Origin: Symbiodinium natans
Lineage: Eukaryota > Sar > Dinophyceae > Suessiales > Symbiodiniaceae
NCBI GenBank assembly: GCA_905221605.1
Contig: CAJNDS010002487.1
Location: 147,501-211,500 of the forward strand
DNA: 64,000 nt
Direction of reading: 5' to 3'
Under the pieces are notes generated by a model that saw nothing but the letters and a program-made list of their open reading frames with translations, had not been told where the DNA came from and did no database searches. Within the stretch, counting starts at the first letter, position 1, and every line of letters starts with the position of its first letter. Below, piece by piece: positions 34,574-44,787 of this stretch. A program made the position numbers and the translations under genes.

Positions 34574-35478
34574 CTTAACATTTAGGGTCATATGGTAGCG
34601 AGGTTTGGGGTTTAGGGTTTAGGGTTTGGGACTTAGGGTTTAAAGCCCTAAACCCTACAACCCCAAACCCTAGACCCTGCTAAGCCCACTTTAGAGCCTC
34701 AGCCTACCCTAAACCCTTCTGAAACATAAAATTCGGACCCCGGCTTTTCCTTGCCACCACCCCTTGAAACCCGAAAAACGTTCGGAGACCCGAACCATCA
34801 TTTGGAATGTTCGCTGGGCTGATAGGGTTTGGGGTTTAGGGTTGAGGGTTGTTAGGGCTTAAAGGGTTTGGGGTTTAGGGTTTCTAGTTGCTAGGGTTGA
34901 GGGTTTACGGCTTATGGGGTGTAGGGTTTGGGCTCTAGGGTTCAGGATTGCTGTCAGAGCTTCTGGGTGCAACGGACAACCAGCAAGGACCACGAAGACC
35001 TGAGAAACCTTGCGATGGGATCTCCCCCCCACCCTGCCAACCGATGCAAGCAAAGCCGCTAAACCTCTTGTCTCCCTACAGCACTGATACACAACAAATA
35101 TGAGCCGAGACACAGTTCCGGAAAGCGGTAGACCAAGCTATACCTGAGGCTGCTTGCTGTTCCCAATAATGAACCCTGCTACCAGTCCCTGTGTAGCTAC
35201 CTGGATCATAAACCCTTGTAGGGTTCATTTGGTCCACTGGTTCAGCCCTGGAAACCTCAAATGTCAAGGATGCAAATATCTTCTCCTCCTGCGTCGGGCC
35301 TCTTAGCTAGAAATTGTGCACCTGAGCAGCAGGCGTTGTGCAACAACCACACACACACCTGCCTGAACCCAGAACACACCAGCATCCGAACTGCCAAGAC
35401 CTTCCGCAGCGACTCTCAAGGGCCACAGACCCCTCGATCTTTCGGAACAAGCATGGTAGAGGTCGTGGTAGAAACTCG

Positions 35479-35593
35479 TACTTGAAGGTTCATGGGTACT
35501 TATAAGTGTGGTTGTAAGTAGGGTAACTGTAATTATACTTGGTTATGGGGTACCTATAACCCTAGTTACAACTACCCATGAACCTCCAAGTAG
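35479..35593. mobile_element. MITE-like family H, reference copy
   Basis: A 115-bp palindrome. Left end TACTTGAAGGTTCATGGGTA, right end ACCCATGAACCTCCAAGTA. The interior carries AAGTAGGGTAACTG and GGGTACCTATAACCCTA. No ORF. Copies at 1561-1643, 8241-8384, 15929-16103, 16696-16822, 18225-18514, 18948-19070, 20969-21090, 27751-27854 (degenerate) and 55955-56132. Confidence 0.9.
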
Positions 35594-36633
35594 TAACAGC
35601 CACAAGCAATCTTGGCTGTTAAATTTTTAGCGGCCCTAGTAAGAAACCCAATAAACCCAGAAAGGCTAAGGATCTAAAGTTACAGTAAAGCACCACAAAG
35701 CAACCCTAAACCCTAAACCCTAAACCCTAAACCCTAAACCCTAAACCCACGTGGTAGTCGTCGTGCCCGGCGGCTGGATCTGGTTCGAGGTGAGCGGGAT
35801 GCCGCGGGCAGCCAGGGTCCTGCTGATGGCGCGCACCGCCTCACTTCCTTGGCGCTTCTTCGGAGGGTTTAGGGTTTAGGGTTTAGGGTTTAGGGTTTAG
35901 GGTTTCGGGTTTAGGGTTTAGGGTTCAGGGCCCGGAGGGCTGTGGAAAAAACTGAATAATTTACTGTCATTCTGATCAGGGTGATATGTATGGTTACAAG
36001 GACTATGCTCTCGACTCCCTTTGTCTTCGCGAACCCCCGCGTGTCTCCCTGTCAACTTTGCTTCCCAGACTTCTGCTTCACCAAGGCTCCATAGTTCGAC
36101 ACGCCCACTGCCTGAGACGCAAGAGACAAGAGAGTCAGCTCATGAGCCGGCACCTTGTACGCTCAACCTGCACCGGACCTCCAAGCCACCCCATAACCTT
36201 AAACCCTAAACCCTAAATTGTTAAACCCTAAACCCTAAACTTCTGAACCCTAAACTCTAAGCCCTAAGCCCAAAACCGACATTCCAGCCCTCAAGTGGGG
36301 CGGTCTCCGTCCCAAAGTAAAGAGCACCGAGCCTTGGTTTCCAGAAGGCAGTGCCTCAACCCTAGTTATTCCCCATTTTACCCGGCATATGTAGATTCTG
36401 TGCCAGAAGCCCTATGAGATTTGTCAATCCTATAGCCCTATAAACCCCTTCACATATCAAAAGCCTGCGTATATGAACCCCTATAGAACCCCCCATGAGC
36501 CGCGTCTCAACACTGCAAGCCCTCTAAGCCCGAAAGTGGGCACCAGGGGCCCGAAAGAGTATATGAATACAACTGTACATTTCTCAATGTAAATACACAT
36601 ATCAACATATAGATACAGAAACGAAAAAATGCA

Positions 36634-36732
36634 CATATATATATATATAGACACACATATATATATATATAGACACATATATATATATATATACATTTTC
36701 GTAGATATATATATATATATATGTACATATCA
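36634..36732. repeat. (TA)n microsatellite with ACACA interruptions
   Basis: TATATATATATAGACACA-type units, about 100 bp. Tyr/Ile-rich ORFs on both strands are artefacts. Smaller relatives lie at 20856-20903 and 53834-53860. Confidence 0.95.
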
Positions 36733-36875
36733 TGTGTGGGATGGAAGGGTACCGGTACGTAGGCCGAGCCTAGGCCAGAGCACCCCCCATATAACCTCCC
36801 CTCCCCTCCCCCCCGACCAAAGCACAATGTGGCTGATTCTACAGCTTCTCTTGGCCTTCAACCGCCAAACTCTGC

Positions 36876-37110
36876 AGCTATCTACAATCTACACCCCAAG
36901 AAACCCCAACCCTGCCGGCTGCACACCTTGACGAGACCCTGGTCAAAGCAGTCTGCCAAGCCGTCCCAGAAGACCTGGCAGGGTTCTTGTGGGCCTTCCG
37001 GCTTCAGGGATCTCGATACCCTTCCTTGCAGAACCACAAGCCCCGAAGGCCCAAGTCCAGAAGACAGCAGAGGGAGGGCGCCGAACCGCAAAGCCTCTGC
37101 AACTTCCACC
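36876..37110 (+). CDS. weak candidate exon, plus strand
   Basis: An open frame without ATG whose residues look coding for a stretch (AAHLDETLVKAVCQAVPEDL then AGFLWAFRLQG), preceded by CTCTGCAG, which could be an acceptor. It then turns Arg/Pro-rich and runs into a poly-C tract. Overlapping ORFs in other frames are longer but Pro/Ser/Arg-rich. Not recognised. Confidence 0.18.
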
Positions 37111-37707
37111 CTCTTCAGCCCCCCCCCCCCCCGCGGAGGCCTCATTCTTCCACACCTTGTTGAGGGTGCTGAGTTTTCAAAGGGTAGGGAGTACAGGTTC
37201 GGTTTTTGGTGGATTTGCATACTGGGCTCTGCAGAAGTCGTGGTGAGTGCATGTTTTTGGGGCGTATTGGGTGTGTCCTTTTTGGATACCAATTTGAGTG
37301 ATAATCTTCGTACCCTAAACCCTAAACCCTAAACCCTAAATCCTAAACCCCAAACCCTAAACCCGTATACCTCATATGTCCTCTTGAAAGGGGCCCAAGC
37401 TCCAGGAAAAGTTGGCCAACAGCCGGGTGGAGGGGGGTTTAGGGTTTAGGGTTTAGGGTTTAGGGTTTAGGGTTTAGGGTTTAGGGTTTAGGGTCTCCCC
37501 CCCCTTTGAGGCCAGCACGGATGGAAAGTGGATCTGGTAGAGGTCGATCTTGTCCATGCCTGGTGGCACACTTCATTGGTGCCTCATGCGCTTGTCGGGT
37601 CGCCTTCGCCTCTACCCTGAAAGTCTGCAGCTCTCATTCCGATGGTCCGTCAGAGGCCCCGAAGCCTGCCCATGACCTCACAAGTCCTTGAAGGAGGGTT
37701 CCCAAGT

Positions 37708-37917
37708 TAGAGGTACCTTACCGGGGTCCTTCTTACAAGAGAATCCTACCATTTCTATACTCCCCTTGGAACCTTAATAAAAACAATATGTTTAATATCC
37801 TCTTGGGTTTTATACAAACAAAAAATTCAAAAAAACAAAAATGATTCCCAAGGGGGATATAGATTTGGGGGGCTTTTTTTACTCAGGGGTCCCCCTGATC
37901 TCCGTAAACCTCCACCA
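37708..37917. mobile_element. MITE-like family K copy with a second hairpin inserted
   Basis: Outer family K ends (AGGTACCTTACCGGGGTCC ... ATCTCCGTAAACCTCC) enclose an inner palindrome at about 37751-37865 with arms CTATACTCCCCTTGGAA and TTCCCAAGGGGGATATAG. Confidence 0.65.
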
Positions 37918-38198
37918 AGGAGAGTCCCCTAATGTGCAGCTCAGGTGCCCAGCCTCTCCAACGATCCCTTGCACGCCTGCGGATATCAGGTTTAGGGTTT
38001 AGGGCTTAGGGTTTGGGGTTTAGGGTTTAGGGTTTAGGGTTTAGGGATGTAGGAACTGTAGAAGGCGCGAGAGTTTCTGTCAGCAGGGGGGCGTGAATAG
38101 GTTTCAAGCATACTCCGACCCGGAGACGAGATTCCCCAGAGCATGTAGAAGGAAAGTCCTCCGAAAACGTCGTGGTGAAGTCTGCTTTACGTGCTCTG

Positions 38199-38482
38199 CT
38201 AAGACCCTAAAGCCAAAACACATGCCTGTGGTGCTCTCAATCCAAAGCAGGAGATAGTGCGTCGGTCTCTGTCAACCATTCGCAACTTGGCTTGACGGTC
38301 GAGCCTGGCCTATGTAAGAGTCTGAAGATATACAGGGGACACTTGGGGTAGTGTACCCCTATTTGGGGGGAAATACTCACATGACACCAGTTGCACATGT
38401 GCTTTTTCGTGTCAGAAAGGGCGCCACAATCATGCAGATATTGGAACAAAGACATGCGCTGGCCTTTAGCCAATAGGCATGC
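38199..38482 (-). CDS. candidate exons 2 and 3 of the lamin-tail/PAN protein gene
   Basis: Exon 2 would be 38482-38381: acceptor CTGCAG just before it, first base G, 34 codons (including KKHMCNWCH), then donor GTGAGT at 38380-38375. Exon 3 would be 38309-38199: acceptor ACATAG, first base G, 36 codons to TAG at 38201-38199. Both exons are phase 0 and match the phase of the first donor (38618), giving introns of 136 and 71 nt and a spliced protein of about 375 residues. G as first exon base agrees with dinoflagellate introns. The encoded residues are not a domain I recognise, so support is the splice grammar only. Confidence 0.45.
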
Positions 38483-38543
38483 CTGCAGACGACTGACGTC
38501 ACTTGATAAAGTCCTTTCTCTCTTCTATGGCTGCCACAGGTGT

Positions 38544-39533
38544 CTATAGCCACCAGCATAGAAGTATGGCCCATGTCGCCGAAGTCATAAGTCCCGCGAG
38601 GCGGCCTGGTCGACTCACGCTGGCATCATTGCCGGCGCTGGAGGTCGAAGCCGCCGAAGTGCTCGAGCCATCACCATCAGTTCCCGGGCAGGTGAACGGG
38701 GCTGCGCATGTCTTGTTGTCCGTGAGAGGCTGAGCTTCAGCGACTTTCCGCCAAGTGGTTGTGCGAGACTCCAAGCCATCAAAAGACCAAATGACCTGGC
38801 GTGTTGCATTGCACGTCTCAAACCTGCTGCACTTGCCCTGCTCATTCACCCAGAAGAAATTACATTGGCTCTGCTCAGAACACGCCTGCAGGCAGCTCGC
38901 TTCATTGCCCAAGAACTCTTCTGAGTATGCGTTTGCACAGGTGACATTCCACACGTGCTCCGGGACATACGTGCAACTGGCCGGTGAGCCCGCGCAGCTT
39001 AAAACGTTGTCTTCACCCGGCGACTGGGGATGCAGGAAACCATATAACGTTTCCTGCCCCGACGTGTACATGCCATACGACACCTTTTGCTCGCGCTCGA
39101 ACTCACTGAAGATGCGGTCGGTGCAGGACATGATGCTCGTGGTCACCGTGCACCCGGGCAGCCCCACGGTAGCCAGCACGTCCCCGCCCGAATTCTCCAA
39201 AGTCACCACAGCTGGCTCGAGCCCGCCGGTTGAGAAAGTGAACTTACCATCGCGACACAAGACACCACGGGCCGATGCGGGAAGGATCGTTGCCGCCGGG
39301 AAGACGTACTTGCTGGAAGCATTCTGGCAGGACGGCTCCCCACATAGCACAGACCCAGAGAGGTCCAGAGGGCCCGTACCAAGGTTGGCCAGTTCTACCC
39401 AGCCTTGTTCCGTGCAGCCGTCGACATCCAGGTTGGAATACGCTGACAACTCAGCGATGTACACGTCGGATGCGACGCTGCCAAGCACAAGGCTTAGGTA
39501 AGTCATGAACGCGCCGTGTGGTGATCCCGCCAT
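38544..39533 (-). CDS. secreted or membrane protein with lamin-tail-like and PAN/Apple-like domains
   Basis: ORF of 329 codons, the best cellular gene in the window. The N-terminus has a signal-peptide look (hydrophobic residues about 9-21, small residues before DVYIAEL). Residues about 24-125 resemble a lamin-tail (LTD) domain: IAEL start, GWVELANLG, PLDLSG, and paired cysteines. Residues about 180-265 are Cys-rich with an aromatic core (CNFFW, CSRF) like a PAN/Apple domain, usually a protein or carbohydrate binding module. A Ser/Thr/Gly linker (287-305) follows. Codon 306 onward is GTGAGT, a textbook splice donor (38618-38613). If read through, the protein gains 24 residues ending in a hydrophobic tail (WAILLCWWL) that could be a membrane or GPI-anchor signal. 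If spliced, the coding sequence continues in the exons at 38199-38482. Domain calls are from pattern only, and the precise function is unknown. Long ORFs on the plus strand here are shadows. Confidence 0.72.
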   Translation of the reverse strand: MAGSPHGAFMTYLSLVLGSVASDVYIAELSAYSNLDVDGCTEQGWVELANLGTGPLDLSGSVLCGEPSCQNASSKYVFPAATILPASARGVLCRDGKFTFSTGGLEPAVVTLENSGGDVLATVGLPGCTVTTSIMSCTDRIFSEFEREQKVSYGMYTSGQETLYGFLHPQSPGEDNVLSCAGSPASCTYVPEHVWNVTCANAYSEEFLGNEASCLQACSEQSQCNFFWVNEQGKCSRFETCNATRQVIWSFDGLESRTTTWRKVAEAQPLTDNKTCAAPFTCPGTDGDGSSTSAASTSSAGNDASVSRPGRLAGLMTSATWAILLCWWL

Positions 39534-39539
39534 GTGTGC

Positions 39540-40140
39540 TTCGAGGAGGCTCTGCCACGAAACTTCCCGCTGGTGTACTTGGGTGACAATTCACTGCGCG
39601 CAACTTACCTGATACAGCTGTTTTAGTGCAATGCACTGCACTGCACTGCGCTAATGACCTGACCGCAGAGACACAAGCCAAGCAAGCAACAACACTCTTA
39701 TTCAGCCTTGACCACGTCGCTTCGGTCCAGCTTCCAAGGGAACGCGGCGAACTTTGTGGCCACCTACAGATGCAGAAATTTGGGGGATTTAGGATGGGAA
39801 TGGGGCCGGGAATGGGGCGTAGAAAAGCGGTTCTGCTCCTAACTTCTGAGCCCCCATGGTTTTGCTCGTGCCTTTCCAGGGCCTCGAGTCCACCTTTGGT
39901 TGTGGGAGTGCCAGCAAGCACATCCTGCTCATTCTGAGGCTTTCTGGGTTGAACGCCCTGTGCCTGAAGCCCTAAACATCCCGAAGCGAGGTTTTACTCA
40001 CATCGCCACATTGAAGAACTTGGTTGTCAAACCCCCGGCGGCTGAGTGGCCGCCTCTCGAATCCTGCGACCTTTCATGTGAGATAGCGACACAAGGTAAC
40101 ACGATCTTGGGAGGGCTTGTGACATGGGGGTTGCCGATAT
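39540..40140. other. 5' flank of the lamin-tail/PAN gene, no gene recognised
   Basis: Probable 5' UTR or promoter side of the minus-strand gene. ORFs of 80-156 codons occur on both strands without recognisable motifs. No TATA-like box was identified; dinoflagellate promoters generally lack one. Confidence 0.35.
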
Positions 40141-40230
40141 GAGGGGTGCCTCATTGGGGTCCTGATTCTGAGGGCAATCCTACCGTTTGAGGGTCCATTA
40201 TAGGGGCCCCCGATTTTCGCAAACCCCCCT
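40140..40230. mobile_element. MITE-like family K copy
   Basis: GGGGTGCCTCATTGGGGTCC ... ATCCTACC ... GATTTTCGCAAACCCCCC. Family with GGTACC-like start, central ATCCTACTATTT and a CGTAAACCCCC end. Others: 6606-6715 (reverse), 23389-23466, 24581-24665, 25105-25190, 37708-37917, 17689-17750 and 49691-49772 (both reverse, partial), 22655-22725 and 1329-1406 (reverse). Confidence 0.7.
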
Positions 40231-40267
40231 ATTTGCTCCCTTCTAGGGGGTCCCTCCTGTTACCCTT

Positions 40268-41340
40268 TCATAAACCCTGAACCCTGAACCCTGAACCCTA
40301 AACCCTAAACCCTAAACCCTAAACCCTACAAAGGCTGTCCTCTGAATGACTCCCTTGGCCTGGACGTCTTGTGCCCCAGTCTCGCGCAGGAACTTGCCCA
40401 GGAGCTCCTGCCCCCCCATGTGTTTAGGGTTTAGGGTTTAGGGTTTAGGGTTTAGGGTTTAGGGTTTAGGGTTTAGGGTTTAGGGTTTAGGGTTTAGGGT
40501 TTAGGGTTTAGGGTTTAGGGTTTAGGGTTTAGGGTTTAGGGTTTATGGTTTTGGGTTTAGGGTTTATGGTTTAGGGTTTAGGGTTTAGGGTTTAGGGTTT
40601 ANNNNNNNNNNNNNNNNNNNNNNNNNNNNNNNNNNNNNNNNNNNNNNNNNNNNNNNNNNNNNNNNNNNNNNNNNNNNNNNNNNNNNNNNNNNNNNNNNNN
40701 NCCCCCCCCCCCCCACAAAAAAAAAAAAAAAAACCTAAAAAACCCCGCGGAAGTCCCAAGCTGGCGCTCCTGGGGCCGGGTCAGCAGAGGCGGCGCTCGG
40801 GCTCCAGGCGCCCGCCGGGGCGAAGGCCAAAGCCATGGCTCCGCTTTGCGGACGGGAGGCCCGGAAGAAGGAGCGGCTGCGGAGAGGGGTTTGGGGTTTA
40901 GGGTTTGGGGTTTAGGGTTTAGGGTTTAGGGTCTAGGGTTTAGGGTCTAGGGTCTAGGGTTTAGGGCTCTTATAGGGCTTGTAAGCGACAGGGTGTTTGT
41001 AAACGCCAGGGTGCTGAGATGAAGCTGTAGTACCCAGTAACTTCGAAGTCTCAAAGGGCTCACGCCCAGAGTAGGTTTGCTTTTGAAGCTTTGGACTGCA
41101 GCGTGCGGGTCATATAGAGCCAAGAGTAACCCCATGAATCCCCCCCCCAACACGTCACAACCCTTAAAACCCTGAAACCCTGAACTCACAAACCATAGGT
41201 TCTCCATCAAAAACCCGTCAAACCCAAACAAATACTTCTTGAACCCTCAAACCCTCAAACCCCTTCAAGCCTTCTAGCCCTTGAAGCAGCAAGACCCTTC
41301 AAAGCATGCCAGCCCGAGACGAAGGAAGCCCTCGGCCCTC

Positions 41341-41375
<35 letters not shown>

Positions 41376-43179
41376 ACCGAGCTGCAGGCGGAGTTGCCCC
41401 TTCGCTATCCTGGACCGGAGCTTCCCAGAAATAACCAAGGAACGGTTGAAGCTAGCGGATCAAATACCGGGAACTCATCGATTCCTTTCCCCTGTCCCCC
41501 ATAACATGTGACGTGGCAAGTTGTGGAAAATGTAACGCAAAAAAACTGACGTTTGCCATTCTTTTTGAGTAAGTGCTTGAAGGAAAACGGTGGTGGCTTC
41601 GGCCTGTCTGCATTAGCCTCGACGGCTCGGGCTTTCACATTCAGCTCCAAAGAGCTGAGATGGTTCACGCCCAAAAAACATAAACCCCAAGCAACTTGGG
41701 GGTTTAGGGTTTAGGGTTTAGGGTTTAGTTAGGGTTTAGGGTTTAGGGTTTAGGGTTTAGGGTTTAGGGTTTAGGGTTTAGGGTTTAGGGTTTAGGGTTT
41801 AGGGTTTAGGGTTTAGGGTTTAGGGTTTAGGGTTTAGGGTTTAGGGTTTAGGGTTTAGGGTTTAGGGTTAGGTTTAGGGTTTAGGGTTTAGGGTTTAGGG
41901 TTTAGGGTTTAGGGTTTAGGGTTTAGGGTTTAGGGTTTAGGGTTTAGGGTAAAGGGTAAAGGGTAAAGGGTAACAGCCCAACCTCATAGAGGCCCCTCGA
42001 AAGCCCCAAAGAAGCCACAGAAAGCTCTACAAATCCAAAGCCCTCAGATTCGTTGCCTTGGCAAGAAGATCGGCGTGCTTGGCTAGAAGTGCCTCAATGA
42101 GCACCTCGATGGGGGGCGTTGAGTCGACTTTTTGGCTTTAGACCTCCAAAGACCCCCCGCTGCTCTTGTGCCCCAATTCAAACACAAGCTTGTGGCCTCA
42201 AACCAGAAGCACAAAAGTCCCCTAAACCCTAAACCCTAAACCCTAAACCCTAAAGCCTCCAGTCCTGCACACTAGAGTCCTGAACCCTAAACCCTAAACT
42301 GGCACCGTAAACCCTGAGCTGGCCCAAAAAACCCTAAACCCTACCCTAAACCCCAAACCCCAAACCCTACACCCTAAACCCCAAACCCCAAACCCTACAC
42401 CCTAAACCCTAAACCCCAAACCCTAAACCCTAAACCCCAAACCCTAAACCCTAAACCCCAAACCCTAAACTCGAAACCCTAAACCCTAAACACCCAAGAG
42501 TCCCGGGCCGCCGTTGCTCCGGCTGGCGCAGAGCCGTGGCTAACCTTATGATTGGATCTTGGAGGTGTGCAGGGGTTTAGGGTTTAGGGTTTAGGGTTTA
42601 GGGTTTAGGGGTTTAGGGTTTAGGGTTTAGGGTTTAGGGTTTAGGGTTTAGGGTTTAGGGTTTAGGGTTTAGGGTTTAGGGTTTAGGGTTTAGGGTTTAG
42701 GGGTTGAGGGTCAGTCATGGGCCTTGGGGCTGAGGGTTAGGGGGGTTCGGGGTCCATAGGGGTCAGGGATTCGCGCTCAGGGCTTCAGAGCTCGGAATTG
42801 CGAGGGTTTAGGGTTCAGGGTTTAGGGTTTAGGGTTTAGGGTTTAGGGTTTAGGGTTTAGGGCTTCGGGTTTAGGGTTTAGGGTTTAGGGTTTCGGAGCC
42901 GACATCCCTGAAGCCTCGACCGGCGAGACCGGCCAGCATCCCTCGTAGAGATGCAGGATGATCAGCTGCCGGCTTTCGGGTTTGGGGTTTGGGGTTTAGG
43001 GTTTAGGATTTAGGGTTTAGGGTTTAGGGTTCAGGGCTCGGGGTTTAGGTGCTGGATTGCGCAGACATGCGTCCCAGCTACCACAGGCCCCAGCGTGCTT
43101 TAGGCCTAGCGGTTGTGGAAAACCCTAAACCCTAAACCCTAAACCCTTAACCACCCTAAACCCTAAACCCTAAACCCTG
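40268..43179. repeat. ITR cluster 12, longest array of the window
   Basis: Arrays at 40268-40330 (C), 40421-40601 (G, runs into the gap), 40886-40967 (G), 41698-41972 (G, about 270 bp, ending in GTAAAGG units), 42219-42490 (C, AAACCCC variants), 42574-42712 (G), 42804-42893 (G), 42978-43040 (G) and 43119-43179 (C, abutting the retrotransposon). A C run fills about 41341-41375. The spacer 41380-41690 shows no recognised gene. Confidence 0.93.
40602..40701. other. assembly gap of 100 N
   Basis: Exactly 100 N, a conventional placeholder for a gap of unknown size. It follows a TTTAGGG array of about 180 bp (40421-40601) and is followed by a poly-C then poly-A run, so the assembly broke in low-complexity DNA. 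Distances across it are not reliable. Confidence 0.99.
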
Positions 43180-44787
43180 ACCTTTCAAGAGGTGAAGGAG
43201 ACGGTGCTGTCCTACGAGGTCTCTACTCGCGCCCTTGGTGACTTTTCGGGGAAGCTGCAAGCTATGCAAGATGGGGGAAAGGGAAACAAGGGCCAAGATG
43301 GGCGGCGCCCACCCAAAGGTTCGAGCAAAGGTAAGGGAGCTGGAAAAGGAACAGAGGAGGAGAAAGGCAAAAGCAAAGGGCACGCAAAGCGCTCGTCCTC
43401 ACAGGACGCAGACAAGAAGCAAAAGGGCGATGGTCCGTGCTATGAGTGCGGTGGCAAGGGCCACTTGGCGCGGGACTGTCCGAGCAAGCGATCCAAGTCG
43501 ACTGAGCGAGACCAGAAGAACAAGGACATCGTGTGTCACCGTTGTGGAAAGCGTGGTCACATGAAGAAGGACTGCCGAGTAAGGCTGTCGGTGTTGTCGT
43601 CTGTGGAGGGTGACAACGAGGCCGAGCCTGAAGCAGAAGAAGAGAGGGTGATCATGACCTTAGTTGACAGCACGGTTCCGGCCGAGCAGGGTAGCGCTAG
43701 TAGTAGTGATGCTCGTGATGCGCATGTACAGTTCAGCGTCCACAGTGCGCTTGCAGCGAAGCCAGCGCCTGAGGCCGACTGGCTCTTCGATAGTGGGGCC
43801 ACGTCGCATATCATTTCACAGCAGTTTCTGCCACACTACTCGGTTGTGCACAGGTACGAGGGTCTTACTTGTGAGCTTAGGGCTGCTAATGGGGGTCTGA
43901 TAGAGACCTTTGGCATTGCGGACGTTGAAGTGAAGTTTCCTGTCAGAACAAGAGGCAGGCAAGCTACGCGGACATTTGTGCTATCACGTTGCATCATTGC
44001 AGACACACCCTTGAACGTGTTGAGCCCTTTTGTTTTGGTCGGCAATGGTTGGTCAGCTTTGTTGGACTCGCAAGGGCCTTGTCTAAGGTACGGCCAAGGG
44101 CTTGAAGTTGCATTGCTGCTTCGTGAGAGAGCTTGGTGGGTGACAGCACGGTTAGCGAAGAAAACCGTTGACGCACAAGGGCCAAAGCCAATGGAGCTAG
44201 GCACTGTGCAAGTCCCAAAGCAGCCTCCCGGAATCTTGAAACAGAGTCCTGTGCAGAGTTTGCAAAGCATGGCTCAGACAGCGGAGGCTGGAACCTTGAC
44301 GTTTTTGTTGCGTGGCTTGGTTGATATGTCTACACCTTCAGCGTGCAATGTTGGTCAAGACGGTTCTTTGCGCGTGGAGATGGTGAGAACTGCTACTGGG
44401 ACAGTCGAAGAAGAAGTGTCGCAGCGTGCTTGTGGGAGTGGTCCCGGTGATGGGGCGTCGTTTGCTGAACTCGCCGTTGAGAGTCCAAGCTTGTGCGTGG
44501 CAGCTTCGAGCTCTGTTGGAGTAGCAGTCGGGTCGCCGTCGCTGGTTGGGGCTTCTTTGCGTGTTGGTGAAGGACAGGTTGCAAGTGATCCTGTGGATCA
44601 CCCTATTCCGAGCCTTGAAGAAGGGCAGGAGATCGCAGCGCAGGATGAAGCTGACCCTTTGGACCCCTCTGAGGTTGAGTTGGGTGCTGGCGGTGTGTAC
44701 CAGCATGTTGCACAGGGTCATTTTCCGTTTCTTGCCTCTTGCACGTCTTGCTGTAGAGCAGCGGGAGAGCTCCCGCGAGACGCTTGA
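43174..44787 (+). CDS. Ty1/copia retrotransposon ORF1: gag 3' part, protease, start of integrase
   Basis: First half of a copia-type polyprotein. Residue numbers count from the GTG at 43192, the first start-like codon, but the frame is open back to 43174, where it runs out of the telomeric repeat. Two CCHC zinc knuckles (from about residues 83 and 115, CX2CX4HX4C) mark nucleocapsid. Between and before them is a Lys/Gly-rich stretch. DSGAT at about residue 200 is the aspartic protease site. The C-terminal end carries a CxxC-type piece of the integrase zinc-binding region and then stops at 44785. Order gag-PR-IN-RT-RH, confirmed by the next ORF, is diagnostic of Ty1/copia (Pseudoviridae-like) and not gypsy. 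The upstream capsid part of gag and the 5' LTR are missing, so this copy is 5'-truncated and cannot be autonomous as it stands. The next ORF continues the same polyprotein in the -1 frame. Confidence 0.9.
   Translation, partial: TLTFQEVKETVLSYEVSTRALGDFSGKLQAMQDGGKGNKGQDGRRPPKGSSKGKGAGKGTEEEKGKSKGHAKRSSSQDADKKQKGDGPCYECGGKGHLARDCPSKRSKSTERDQKNKDIVCHRCGKRGHMKKDCRVRLSVLSSVEGDNEAEPEAEEERVIMTLVDSTVPAEQGSASSSDARDAHVQFSVHSALAAKPAPEADWLFDSGATSHIISQQFLPHYSVVHRYEGLTCELRAANGGLIETFGIADVEVKFPVRTRGRQATRTFVLSRCIIADTPLNVLSPFVLVGNGWSALLDSQGPCLRYGQGLEVALLLRERAWWVTARLAKKTVDAQGPKPMELGTVQVPKQPPGILKQSPVQSLQSMAQTAEAGTLTFLLRGLVDMSTPSACNVGQDGSLRVEMVRTATGTVEEEVSQRACGSGPGDGASFAELAVESPSLCVAASSSVGVAVGSPSLVGASLRVGEGQVASDPVDHPIPSLEEGQEIAAQDEADPLDPSEVELGAGGVYQHVAQGHFPFLASCTSCCRAAGELPRDA

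Larger units (their letters stand above)
34597..38046. repeat. ITR cluster 11 (sparser)
   Basis: Arrays at 34597-34670, 34825-34960 (G, degenerate), 35702-35746 (C), 35866-35932 (G), 36196-36265 (C), 37310-37365 (C), 37437-37494 (G) and 37990-38045 (G). The spacer 34960-35480 shows no recognised gene; 36270-36480 likewise. Confidence 0.88.

Noticed and set aside
36829-37332. Plus-strand ORF of 167 codons
   Set aside because: Ser/Pro/Arg-rich and ends in telomeric repeat translation; another frame there is slightly more coding-like but still weak.
38755-39501. Plus-strand ORF of 248 codons
   Set aside because: It is antisense to the lamin-tail/PAN gene; the minus frame has the signal peptide, Cys pattern and domain-like motifs, the plus frame has none.
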